A model generated the notes under the pieces. The model had not been told where the DNA came from. It worked only from the letters and a program-made list of their open reading frames with translations, and made no database searches. A program made the translations under genes and the position numbers. DNA of 64,000 nt from Chryseobacterium indoltheticum (GTDB taxonomy: Bacteria > Bacteroidota > Bacteroidia > Flavobacteriales > Weeksellaceae), in assembly GCF_003815915.1 (NCBI RefSeq), contig NZ_CP033929.1:1488001-1552000 (forward strand), read 5' to 3'. Of the stretch, positions 40,881 to 49,897 are shown piece after piece; positions within the stretch are counted from its first letter, which is position 1, and each line of letters opens with the position of its first letter.

Positions 40881-41306
40881 ATGGACGCAAAAATTACAGA
40901 CAAATACGGAAACGTAGGAGAAATGGACCAGAAACCGGTTCAGGTTCTCGCAGATAACATCACGCTTACGGCGAATGATTCAGGAAAAGTTATTTTGATT
41001 GGCACAGATGCGAAAACTATTGTATTGCCGCCGACAAAACAAGGGTTGATTTTCACAGTCGTTAATTCTGGTGCTACCGGAAATAACATCGTGAAAGTCT
41101 CACCTATTGCAACTGACGGAATCTTTGGATCAGTTACCTTGGCGAGTTCTGTGGTTGTTTTAGATGGAACTGTCAACAAAGCAGTACAGAATACTAAAGC
41201 AACTGCACAAACAGGAGATACTATCACATTGGTAGGTACCGGAATCACCGGAACAAAAGCATGGATCGTAACATCCTCAACAGGAATTTGGGCAAGAGAA
41301 GCATAA
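40881..41306 (+). CDS. Small head protein, probable decoration
   Basis: 141 residues, beta-rich with many Val/Thr (LADNITLTANDSGKVILIGT; ATAQTGDTITLVGTGITGTK). It begins 2 bp after the capsid gene. Probably a capsid decoration protein; inferred from position and composition. Confidence 0.6.
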   Translation: MDAKITDKYGNVGEMDQKPVQVLADNITLTANDSGKVILIGTDAKTIVLPPTKQGLIFTVVNSGATGNNIVKVSPIATDGIFGSVTLASSVVVLDGTVNKAVQNTKATAQTGDTITLVGTGITGTKAWIVTSSTGIWAREA

Positions 41307-41324
41307 TTTAATTTTTTAATAGTC

Positions 41325-42449
41325 ATGGAACTTGGAATTGTAGAAGATTTTACATCAAACGTACAACTAGATTCAGAATTAACACTGAAATCAAAAACAG
41401 GCATAATTCTCAATAGTGGCGTTCATCCTTCAATTACGTTGGATAATCTTCTGCAGTTCCTTCCGGTTCCTGATTTGGAATTTGAAGATTATAATTCAGA
41501 AGTTACTTATCAAAGCTATTCTAAGACAAGATTCAGAAAGAATATTGTTTCTTTTCAAGGTAAGCTGTATCAATGTTTAAGTGATATTTCCATAAACGTA
41601 GATCCTTCGAATTCTGCCACTTGGATGGAAACAAACAAAGAAAGTTTGATTTTAAAATCCTTCATTGATCGAGTTAAAGACAAGGTGATATCAGATTTAA
41701 AACTTTCAAGAAGATTGATAAACTCACAGTATTTGTATGAATTTGGGAAACATGAAATAATGTTGCCACATGATTATTCTGCTTGGGTATTTGAAGCGAA
41801 AGGAAGTGATTATGTTCAGATTACTTTAAATGAAATAAGCTTGCAAGCATTAACAAATGATCCTGTGAATCTATATGTTATTAATGAGAAAGAACTTGTT
41901 GATACATTGGTAATTCATCCTAAGAATGGAAATCTTTCATTTGAAAAACTGAATTATACTTTTAGTGGTCCAGGTAGATGGATCTTTGCTATAAACAGTC
42001 AAAAAGTTCTTACAAATTCAGGATGGTTAGATGAAATGAAATATGATGGTTTTGTTTGTTACACAGCTTCAGGTGTCGGATTAACTCCCCAGTCCTCAAA
42101 CTGGAATTATTTCAATAATTCTGGTAATGGTTTAGGCTTTAACGTTTCAGTAACGCTTGAAAGTGATTCTTATCTTGAATACAATCTTATAAATCTAACA
42201 TCATTTATCAAAGCTTCATTTGAATTGATGGCATTTCAAATGTTTTTGAATAATTCAAACAACAGAAGCAATAGAAATATACAACTTGACAAAGAAAATT
42301 TGATGTTCGAAACGAAAGATTTGCAACATAATACAATTGCTAAAAGATACTACAGCGAATTAAAAGAAGCTCGTAAAACCATTCAAAAAACATTTGATAC
42401 TCAGTTGGGCTCGGATGATGGTTACGAGGTTGAAACATCTTCCATTTAA
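41325..42449 (+). CDS. Hypothetical structural protein
   Basis: 374 residues with beta-rich N-terminal part, a region YQSYSKTRFRKNIVSFQGKL, and a helical acidic C-terminus. It lies between decoration-like and connector-like genes, so it is probably part of head completion or the head surface. Family not recognised. Confidence 0.55.
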   Translation: MELGIVEDFTSNVQLDSELTLKSKTGIILNSGVHPSITLDNLLQFLPVPDLEFEDYNSEVTYQSYSKTRFRKNIVSFQGKLYQCLSDISINVDPSNSATWMETNKESLILKSFIDRVKDKVISDLKLSRRLINSQYLYEFGKHEIMLPHDYSAWVFEAKGSDYVQITLNEISLQALTNDPVNLYVINEKELVDTLVIHPKNGNLSFEKLNYTFSGPGRWIFAINSQKVLTNSGWLDEMKYDGFVCYTASGVGLTPQSSNWNYFNNSGNGLGFNVSVTLESDSYLEYNLINLTSFIKASFELMAFQMFLNNSNNRSNRNIQLDKENLMFETKDLQHNTIAKRYYSELKEARKTIQKTFDTQLGSDDGYEVETSSI

Positions 42450-42450
42450 A

Positions 42451-42981
42451 ATGAGTTTACTAAATAAAGAAAAGCCAATTGGATTAGATTTTATCATAGA
42501 TAAGATTCAAACAAAACTTTACAATAAACTTTCTCCTAAGTGGAATGTTGATTTAGACGCATATCCAAGATGTTATGTTTTAGAAGATCAAGATGGAATA
42601 GTTACAGTTGAGCACTATGAACGAAATAAAGAATACAGTGGGAATTTAATTGTTTCCGAAAGAAATAAATTCTTTTTCACTGCGGAAGATTCTCAAGGAA
42701 AGGTAAATGTAACGCAGTTTGAAACAAAGATTTCTATATACTTTATTTTGGATTTAAAAAGTATTTATCCAGAATTAAAGCATAGATGTGATTCGGAAGT
42801 TTTAGCGGATGTTTCAAGTGTTTTAGATTCATCTGCTGGGGTTAACAGAAAATATAAAATTGTAACAGACTACAATGAAGTATTTGGACCTTTTTTTTAT
42901 GAGTTCGACAACATTCAGCCTTACTATTGTTTCAGAATAGATTTAGAGACTTTGCCTTATTCAATAAATAAAATTTGCTAA
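42451..42981 (+). CDS. Probable head-tail connector/tail completion protein
   Basis: 176 residues from ATG 42451, 1 bp after the preceding stop. Mixed alpha/beta with ISIYFILDLKSIYPELKHRC. Position between the head genes and the tail-tube gene suggests a connector. Tentative. Confidence 0.5.
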   Translation: MSLLNKEKPIGLDFIIDKIQTKLYNKLSPKWNVDLDAYPRCYVLEDQDGIVTVEHYERNKEYSGNLIVSERNKFFFTAEDSQGKVNVTQFETKISIYFILDLKSIYPELKHRCDSEVLADVSSVLDSSAGVNRKYKIVTDYNEVFGPFFYEFDNIQPYYCFRIDLETLPYSINKIC

Positions 42982-43002
42982 TAATTAAATAATAAAAATA
43001 CT

Positions 43003-43893
43003 ATGTTAACTTTAAAAAAATGCGCATTATCTGAAGCAGTGGCTCGTATCGGTGGGATTTTCTGCGACGAGAAGCAGGCTTTAGGATTTATGCTTGTAGA
43101 CCGATCAATTAAATTTGATCCTGCAACCTTCAGTAAAACCATTTTAGATGGATTTATCGCACAAGATAAAATCATTGGAACAGTTAAAGACTTTAATGCA
43201 GAAGATGCGGATGTTGATCCTGGATTCACTGACATGTCCAATGGTGAAAGAATTCAGAATACAATTGGAATGAAGAGATGGAATTTAACTTTTTACAGGG
43301 GAAATTGCTTTCAAAATCAAATCCAAAAACTGAATAGATCAGAGAGATATGGAATTATGTTCGTCCTGGAAGATGGTTCTGTTTTAGGAAGAGAAATGAA
43401 AGATGGAACAGTTAAAGGGTTTGATGTCAAATTATTTACTGGTGTTAAAAAAATTAAAACAGCAGCTGAAGGGGGTGGATCATCTCTAATGATTGATTTG
43501 ACTAGAACGGCAATGTCTCCGTGGCAGGCAACCTCAATTTTGATGCAAGATGATGAAGTTGACTTCTTGGAAGTAAACCCGGTAGCGGCTTTAGATATTA
43601 AAGTTCCTATTTTGACAGTTGGAGCAACTACTACGGTTGTGAACGTTTCGAACATGTGTGCCGATTCAGTTGTTTCTGGACTTAATGAGCCGGACAATTG
43701 GAAAATGGTTGACAATGATGTATTAAAAGCAATAACAGCGGTTTCTGAAATTAACGGTGCTTATACACTGACTCATCCAGCATTGGTTGTAGATCATCTA
43801 GTTTCGTTTAAAACAGATAATGCTGGATATCCTGTTGTAGCTATTGACACTAATTACTACGCCGGTGAATCAATGAAAAAAACCGTAGTATAA
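43003..43893 (+). CDS. Probable major tail (tube) protein
   Basis: 296 residues. Beta-rich, with LDGFIAQDKIIGTVKDFNAE, FVLEDGSVLGREMKDGTVKG, and an Ig-like C-terminal part (VNVSNMCADSVVSGLNEPDN). Its position just before the chaperone-like genes and tape measure fits the tail tube. Assignment from context. Confidence 0.6.
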   Translation: MLTLKKCALSEAVARIGGIFCDEKQALGFMLVDRSIKFDPATFSKTILDGFIAQDKIIGTVKDFNAEDADVDPGFTDMSNGERIQNTIGMKRWNLTFYRGNCFQNQIQKLNRSERYGIMFVLEDGSVLGREMKDGTVKGFDVKLFTGVKKIKTAAEGGGSSLMIDLTRTAMSPWQATSILMQDDEVDFLEVNPVAALDIKVPILTVGATTTVVNVSNMCADSVVSGLNEPDNWKMVDNDVLKAITAVSEINGAYTLTHPALVVDHLVSFKTDNAGYPVVAIDTNYYAGESMKKTVV

Positions 43894-44144
43894 TGAATTA
43901 TACGGTTGGAGCGTACAGTTTTAATCCGGGTAAAAAATTCAAATCGAATAATGAAGCCGTAAAGCATGTACAAGAAAGATACCCTCATTTAACGGAGGAT
44001 GAGATTGTAAAAAACCTGAAACCATCAATTAACGATGAATCTAATCAGTCCACAGGAACTATTAAAGAGAGTTCAGAAGGCGAAAAAGCAAACACCAAGA
44101 CTGGTGAAAGAAGCTCTGATCGCAAGCAAGCTGGAAAAGATTAA
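43893..44144 (+). CDS. Small tail-module protein
   Basis: 83 residues. The N-terminal part (GAYSFNPGKKFKSNNEAVKH then HLTEDEIVKNLKP) is folded; the rest is low-complexity and charged. Its ATG overlaps the previous TAA. Its last 110 bp also code for the next gene. Confidence 0.6.
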   Translation: MNYTVGAYSFNPGKKFKSNNEAVKHVQERYPHLTEDEIVKNLKPSINDESNQSTGTIKESSEGEKANTKTGERSSDRKQAGKD

Positions 44145-44523
44145 TCAGGATAACTTATTACACGGACGTGATAGCGAGTACGGATTTATGCCTCGCTATT
44201 CACTCCGTTATCAAAAAGCAGGTGTGTTTTATCACCAATATAAAAGGCGTTCAAATCCTTTAAGTGATGGAAGGTGGGATTTAAAACATTGGTGGGGCAA
44301 AAAATATGATGGATTATTCTATAAAAGCATCAAAGTGAAAGTGACTTTGAAAGAAGTTCTTTTTACCACCAACTATGATCCTGGATACATGAAGGATATT
44401 TACTACTACAAAAGCAAAAGTAAAATAATTGGTATCAATCGAAAACAGATGATACAAGCCCAGAAAGACAACATTCCGAAAATAGAACCTAAGCTCTTAG
44501 AAATTATAAACGAAGGAAAATGA
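44035..44523 (+). CDS. Hypothetical tail-module protein
   Basis: 162 residues starting MNLISPQELLKRVQKAKKQT. The middle part (PRYSLRYQKAGVFYHQYKRR, then WDLKHWWGKKYDGLFYKSIK) is basic and aromatic and seems folded. Overlaps the previous gene by 110 bp in another frame. It may be a tail completion protein. Confidence 0.6.
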   Translation: MNLISPQELLKRVQKAKKQTPRLVKEALIASKLEKINQDNLLHGRDSEYGFMPRYSLRYQKAGVFYHQYKRRSNPLSDGRWDLKHWWGKKYDGLFYKSIKVKVTLKEVLFTTNYDPGYMKDIYYYKSKSKIIGINRKQMIQAQKDNIPKIEPKLLEIINEGK

Positions 44524-44672
44524 AAACAAAAATAATCATCGAAAAATATACTCTGGTAAGTTCTAAGAACCCAGATTGTGAAGTAATAAAAGTTTCTACA
44601 CTTACCGGAAAAGATTCTGAAACTATTGAATTCCGATATCAGGAAGAAAACGGAAAAGTAAAGTGCATCTAA
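44520..44672 (+). CDS. Very small hypothetical protein
   Basis: 50 codons, starting MKTKIIIEKYTLVSSKNPDC. Start overlaps the previous stop by 4 bp (ATGA) and its stop abuts the next ATG, so it is very likely translated. Confidence 0.6.
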   Translation: MKTKIIIEKYTLVSSKNPDCEVIKVSTLTGKDSETIEFRYQEENGKVKCI

Positions 44673-44912
44673 ATGTGTAATTGTAGCAAACCAATCACTC
44701 AAAGCGAATGTCAGAAGCTCAGAGAATTTGTTAATGATCCTGAAAAACGGTTTTTCATTTATCACATTTTCGATGATAAAAGAGGATTGTCAGTTGCTTA
44801 TGTTCCTGCTGGAGAAAATCCCAACAAAATCGCATTGGATCGAAAATTTATTAACGAGAAAGGTGTAATCGAGTGGTTTCACGTCTCAGAACATCCCTGC
44901 CTAAATGAATAA
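44673..44912 (+). CDS. Small Cys-containing protein
   Basis: 79 residues starting MCNCSKPITQSECQKLREFV; an N-terminal C-x-C and a third Cys could bind metal. No family recognised. Overlaps the next gene by 8 bp. Confidence 0.6.
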   Translation: MCNCSKPITQSECQKLREFVNDPEKRFFIYHIFDDKRGLSVAYVPAGENPNKIALDRKFINEKGVIEWFHVSEHPCLNE

Positions 44913-45546
44913 TATTAAAATATATCAAGATAGTAAAGAGCTCCCCTTTTGGAATTATAAACGAATAATACAAACAGGGGATTTTTTATATATGATAAAA
45001 AGCTACGAATCGGGTGACGAAATCGAAGTTGATAAAAAATTTCTTGAAGAACAATTTAATAAAGTTGTTGAGGATTATGTTATCTCAATCAACACAAAGA
45101 ACGAAGAGATAAGCGATTATGGCAAGTATGCTAGTGCCAGTAACGAGATAAACAAACTTTCATTGATTATTGATATTATTTCTACAAAACAAATAGCAAA
45201 TGCCATTCGTGAAAGTATTAATTGGAAAGTGGATAATTCGGATATAAAAGATCTACTAAGCGATGTGAAGGTGGAGAAGTCGGATGATTTGGAAATTCAA
45301 AAACAAAAACTTCTTTCAAAAATTGAAAAGTACAACAATGATATTCTTCAGATTAAATCAAGGCTTGAGAAAAAAGAAAAATCAAATGAAGAAGTTGATA
45401 TCGATGAGCAGTTTATCAGCGTATGTATCGGGTTAGAATTACATCCGGATGAAAATAGAATTTCTCTTTATCAGTATGGTATAATGGTTAAGAGTCTCAT
45501 TAAGAAAGTTGAAAGTTTAAATAAAGCACATAATCATGGCAGATAG
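44905..45546 (+). CDS. Probable tail assembly chaperone
   Basis: 213 residues, helical and acidic, directly before the tape measure gene and overlapping it by 11 bp. It has a coiled-coil middle (EIQKQKLLSKIEKYNNDILQ). The position fits a tail assembly chaperone. No frameshift pair is obvious. Confidence 0.5.
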   Translation: MNNIKIYQDSKELPFWNYKRIIQTGDFLYMIKSYESGDEIEVDKKFLEEQFNKVVEDYVISINTKNEEISDYGKYASASNEINKLSLIIDIISTKQIANAIRESINWKVDNSDIKDLLSDVKVEKSDDLEIQKQKLLSKIEKYNNDILQIKSRLEKKEKSNEEVDIDEQFISVCIGLELHPDENRISLYQYGIMVKSLIKKVESLNKAHNHGR

Positions 45547-48500
45547 ATTAGCGGTCATTCAGGCACAGGAAAGTATTGATGAATTAAAAAGAGTAGAAGA
45601 TTCTATCAAAAGCGTTATAAAAACGACAAAGGATTTAATCAAAAATGCTAATAACATCAGTAAGGCTTTAAAAACAGGTACCCCAAGGGAGTATACCCGT
45701 GCATTACGAGAAATGAACACCGCAACCAAGGAATTTAATAAATCACAGGTTGCAATGGCTAATAATATGACCCGTATCACAAGGCTTGAAAGACAGGTCG
45801 CTCAGATGCTTCGGGAACAAAGTCGTGCTATTCGAGAAGTTGCAAATGCTACTCGTGATGAAAGTAGAGCTAGGGAAGCTGCAGAAAGAATAGCTACTCA
45901 ACAGCAAAGAACGGCTAGAGAAACGGCAAATGCTCAAGCTGCTGAAAACAGAGCTAACCGTGAAGCTGCTAATGCATTAAATGCCGAAAGCAGAGCAAGA
46001 CAGCAGGCAACGAGAGAACAACGCCAAAATGAAAGACAAACAAGAGAAAGTACATCTGCTCATGCTAGATTAACGAGGGAGGTACGTGAAGCACGCAATA
46101 GGGCACGAGATTATGGTGCTGAAATGGTGGACTTGACTAGGGCGTATAGAAATGGAGATGTTGCACAAAGGGAGTATAGACAAAGATTAGCCCAACTATC
46201 TCGTGACTTCAGAAATGCAAACAGAGAATCTATTGACCTTCAAAGACAGTTAACGAGATTAAATAGATCTACTACTCCGGGAGTTCACGGATCATTACCG
46301 GGTCGTGTAACAGACATTTTAAAAGCTGCAGGAGTTGTTGGTCTTGTAGATAATATTGCAAGTTCCTTTTATAGATTAGGAGAAAAGGCACTTGAAACAT
46401 CTATCAAGTTAGATTCACTTCGTTTAGCTCAAAATTCTGTTTTTAAAACACAAGATAATGTTGCAAAACAAAATGAATTTCTAACCGGAATCGCTGACCG
46501 ATATGGTATTGAAATATTGGGATTAACAGATGCATACACGAAATTTGCCGCTTCTGCTCAAGGAACTTATTTAGAGGGGACACAAACGCAGAATATTTTT
46601 GATGCAGTAACGAGATCCAGTTCTTTATTGGGGGTTTCTACAGACGAAACAACTGGTATACTTAGAGCACTTGGGCAAATGATGTCGAAAGGAAAAGTAC
46701 AAGCAGAAGAATTAAGAGGACAGCTCGGTGACCGTATGGCCGGAGCCTTTAAGTTGTTCGCCGATGGAATGGGTGTTTCTACTGCGCAACTTGATAAAAT
46801 GCTTAAGGATGGAGAGGTGCTCGCTGATGATGTTCTTCCTAAATTCGCTGATCAGCTAAATAAAAAATATAAGCTTGATTTAGGAGATCAAATTGACACC
46901 CAAACAGCTTCTATCAATCGTAGAACAAATGCTTGGGTTGCCTTTGTAGATGGTGTTAATTCCGGAAGTGGCGTCATGACCAAATCCGTTTTAGGTTTTA
47001 ATGCGGTGTTGACAAATATGCTTGAAGCATTGACCCCAAGTAAAAAGGTAACCATTATTGAGCAAGAACAAGCTCAGTTAAATTTATTAGGAATAGAGCT
47101 TAGGAAAAACTTTAACGATCAAAAGAAGAAAAAAGAAATAATAGAACAAATAGTTGCGTTAAATCCTTATTTTTTAAATGGTTTAGATAAAGAAAAATCT
47201 ACCCTTAGCGAAATAAGCATACAACTCCAAAACGTAAACTATCAATATGTACAAAAAATAATTCTTGAAAAACAACAAGAAAAAATAAATGATTTATTAA
47301 AGGATCAGGCACAAGCTTTAATTTATATAGGCAGAGTTTACAGTGATAATGCTGTAGAATATAATAATTTAAATGATGAAGCAAAAAAAGCAATCGATGA
47401 TTTTAGAGATGGAGTTATTACTTATAGTCAGGCAACTTCAATTGTTAGAAAAAGCACAAAAGATTTCACGGAAGAAAATACAAATGCTTTAGATATATTA
47501 TACCAATTAGATAATATAATAAATGTTGGTACGCTTAATTTCGATGGATACAATAGGGGAGTAAAAGGAAATGAAAAAGCTATTAAATCAGCAAGTAAGG
47601 AGTATAATAATATAATAGAGGCCACAAATATGCTAATTGGTACTCAAGGGCAATTAGTTAATTCAAATGGTCTTCTTTCATTAAGCTTTGACGAGACAGG
47701 AAGGGCTATGCGTAATAGGAGAATCTATTTTGATGAAATATTAGGACAAGCCGAAAGACAAGGTAAAAAATTCGCATTAATCAACAATGTCTTCCGGGAA
47801 AATGTTAATGGTAAATGGATTACTACAACAAAAAAAGAAACTGAAGGATGGTTTATAGATGAAAAAGGAATTTTAAAGCAAAGGGAAAAAACTAAATTAT
47901 TAGAAAAAGATGAAAAGAAAAAAGCTTCTTCCTTATCATCTATTCAGAAAGATCATTTGAAGGACCTTCAAGCGATTAGAGATACAATGTTAGCTAAAAA
48001 TGAAACCAGTTTTGAGAAGGAAAAAATAAGTGAGATTAAGTATTTAGATGAAATCCTTAGAATAAATACAGAATTCTATAACAAGAAGATGGGCTACCTA
48101 AAAGGTAAAAATGCAGAAGAACGAAAACAAATTGCTGATGCTGATTTAGATCAAGCAAAATTGGTAAAAAGTATAAGTGCAAAAAAAACGGAAATAAGTA
48201 AAAAAGCATTTGAAAATGAAGCTAAAGTCCTTGAAGAAAATTATAAGATACAATCAAATATTTTAGAACGAAATTCTGAAGATTTAGAAAATATCTCTTT
48301 CGTTTCCGGAGTAGCTAGGATTGATAGGCAGATTGAAATTGATACTGAATCAATTCAAAAAGCCGAGGAATATCATAAAGAATTAATTCGCCTTGCCAAA
48401 AACGCTAATCAAGAAACGATTGATTTAGAAAGAAAACGTGATGAAGAAATAGGACAGCTTGAAGATAAGAGAAGCGAAAGGTTTCGTTCGAGATATGAAG

Positions 48501-49897
48501 CTGCTTTGGAAGATTTAAATGTGCAGTCTGAATTTGCTCAAGGTTTTCAGAATCTAACTTATGAGCAGCAGAAATCGGTTATTCTTGCTAATAAAAAATT
48601 AACAATTTCCGAAAGAGAATTTCAACTAAATATTTTAGAAAAAAATAACCAAATTGAAGTCAATAAAATTGAGATTGAAAGACTTAAAACCTTACGCTCT
48701 CAGTTATTAACTAAAATAGCAGCTTCACAAGTTGCAGGCATTATCAACCCTAATGACGTACAGGAAGTCGAAAAACTTGAAGGCTTAATCAAAGGATTAG
48801 AGAATATAAACATTCAAATTGAAATTGATACTAAAAATGATATTGATGAAAAAACTAAGGCTATTCAAGATACAATATCTAAGGGGTTTGATGATTTAGG
48901 TTTTGAAGGTTTAGCCAGCTCATATCGTGCTTTAATGGTTAGGCTGAAAGGAGATACCGCATCTTGGAAGGATTATGCAGTTCTTGCTGCTTCTGCTGTT
49001 TTAGACGCTATGTCGGATTTAACAGATAAGCAAAAAGAAAAAAGAATTGCAGCGCTTGATGAAGAGTTAAAAATTTCTCAGGAAACAACTGAGCAGGAAT
49101 TGGGATTTATTAATGGGCGTTTAAATGCTCTTAATTCATTAGAAGAATTAACTGCTGAACAAATGTCAGAGCGTAATCGACTGGAAGATGAGGCTAGAAC
49201 GTACAAAGAACAGCAGTATCAACGTGAAAAATTAATTGAAGCTCAAAAAGCAAGAGCTGAGCAAAAGGCTGCAGCTCAAAAAGCATTAATAAATGGAGCT
49301 TTGGCGGCTACTATGACTCTAGCTCAATTGGGTTTCATTGCTGGGGCTATTCCTGCAGCATTAGCATTAGGTTTTGGTATTGCTCAATCAGTTGCTATTA
49401 TGGCAAAAGATCCGGTTCCTAAATATCGTGTAGGACGTAAAGGCGGAAATGCAGAAGTTGCAATCACTCAGGATGGCGGCCGTGAATTTATCTCAAATGA
49501 AAAGGGCGAAATCACTTCTTTGGGCTCAGATAAAGGAGATCAATTAACATATCTTAAAAAAGGTGATAATGTTCATACAGCTAAAGAAACTAAAGCTATC
49601 ATCAATAGAATAGGTTCTATTCCAAAGTTAGGAGATAACATATTCCATAAAATAGCACTTCAAAGTTTACGAGCTCCGGCACCGGTGGTGATTAATCAGA
49701 ATGTAGACTATTCAGAGAAGATTGCTGATTTAATAGCCAAAAAGTTTGATTCTACATTCAAAAGATATACACATGATACTGTGATAAAAGAAAATGGTAA
49801 AATCTACAAACAAAGAGGTGCAAACTATCCAGAGTTAATAGGTTACTACGATTTAGAAACAGGTAATGAAATTATAAAACAAGATGATACCAATTAA
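45536..49897 (+). CDS. Tape measure protein
   Basis: 1453 residues. N-terminal 1-240 is an Arg/Ala-rich coiled coil. Residues about 280-470 carry the tape-measure core (LEGTQTQNIFDAVTRSSSLL, SKGKVQAEELRGQLGDRMAG, DQIDTQTASINRRTNAWVAF). A long coiled-coil region follows, and Ala-rich hydrophobic helices near 1240-1300 (AALALGFGIAQSVAIMA). The length implies a long, probably non-contractile tail. Confidence 0.92.
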   Translation: MADRLAVIQAQESIDELKRVEDSIKSVIKTTKDLIKNANNISKALKTGTPREYTRALREMNTATKEFNKSQVAMANNMTRITRLERQVAQMLREQSRAIREVANATRDESRAREAAERIATQQQRTARETANAQAAENRANREAANALNAESRARQQATREQRQNERQTRESTSAHARLTREVREARNRARDYGAEMVDLTRAYRNGDVAQREYRQRLAQLSRDFRNANRESIDLQRQLTRLNRSTTPGVHGSLPGRVTDILKAAGVVGLVDNIASSFYRLGEKALETSIKLDSLRLAQNSVFKTQDNVAKQNEFLTGIADRYGIEILGLTDAYTKFAASAQGTYLEGTQTQNIFDAVTRSSSLLGVSTDETTGILRALGQMMSKGKVQAEELRGQLGDRMAGAFKLFADGMGVSTAQLDKMLKDGEVLADDVLPKFADQLNKKYKLDLGDQIDTQTASINRRTNAWVAFVDGVNSGSGVMTKSVLGFNAVLTNMLEALTPSKKVTIIEQEQAQLNLLGIELRKNFNDQKKKKEIIEQIVALNPYFLNGLDKEKSTLSEISIQLQNVNYQYVQKIILEKQQEKINDLLKDQAQALIYIGRVYSDNAVEYNNLNDEAKKAIDDFRDGVITYSQATSIVRKSTKDFTEENTNALDILYQLDNIINVGTLNFDGYNRGVKGNEKAIKSASKEYNNIIEATNMLIGTQGQLVNSNGLLSLSFDETGRAMRNRRIYFDEILGQAERQGKKFALINNVFRENVNGKWITTTKKETEGWFIDEKGILKQREKTKLLEKDEKKKASSLSSIQKDHLKDLQAIRDTMLAKNETSFEKEKISEIKYLDEILRINTEFYNKKMGYLKGKNAEERKQIADADLDQAKLVKSISAKKTEISKKAFENEAKVLEENYKIQSNILERNSEDLENISFVSGVARIDRQIEIDTESIQKAEEYHKELIRLAKNANQETIDLERKRDEEIGQLEDKRSERFRSRYEAALEDLNVQSEFAQGFQNLTYEQQKSVILANKKLTISEREFQLNILEKNNQIEVNKIEIERLKTLRSQLLTKIAASQVAGIINPNDVQEVEKLEGLIKGLENINIQIEIDTKNDIDEKTKAIQDTISKGFDDLGFEGLASSYRALMVRLKGDTASWKDYAVLAASAVLDAMSDLTDKQKEKRIAALDEELKISQETTEQELGFINGRLNALNSLEELTAEQMSERNRLEDEARTYKEQQYQREKLIEAQKARAEQKAAAQKALINGALAATMTLAQLGFIAGAIPAALALGFGIAQSVAIMAKDPVPKYRVGRKGGNAEVAITQDGGREFISNEKGEITSLGSDKGDQLTYLKKGDNVHTAKETKAIINRIGSIPKLGDNIFHKIALQSLRAPAPVVINQNVDYSEKIADLIAKKFDSTFKRYTHDTVIKENGKIYKQRGANYPELIGYYDLETGNEIIKQDDTN

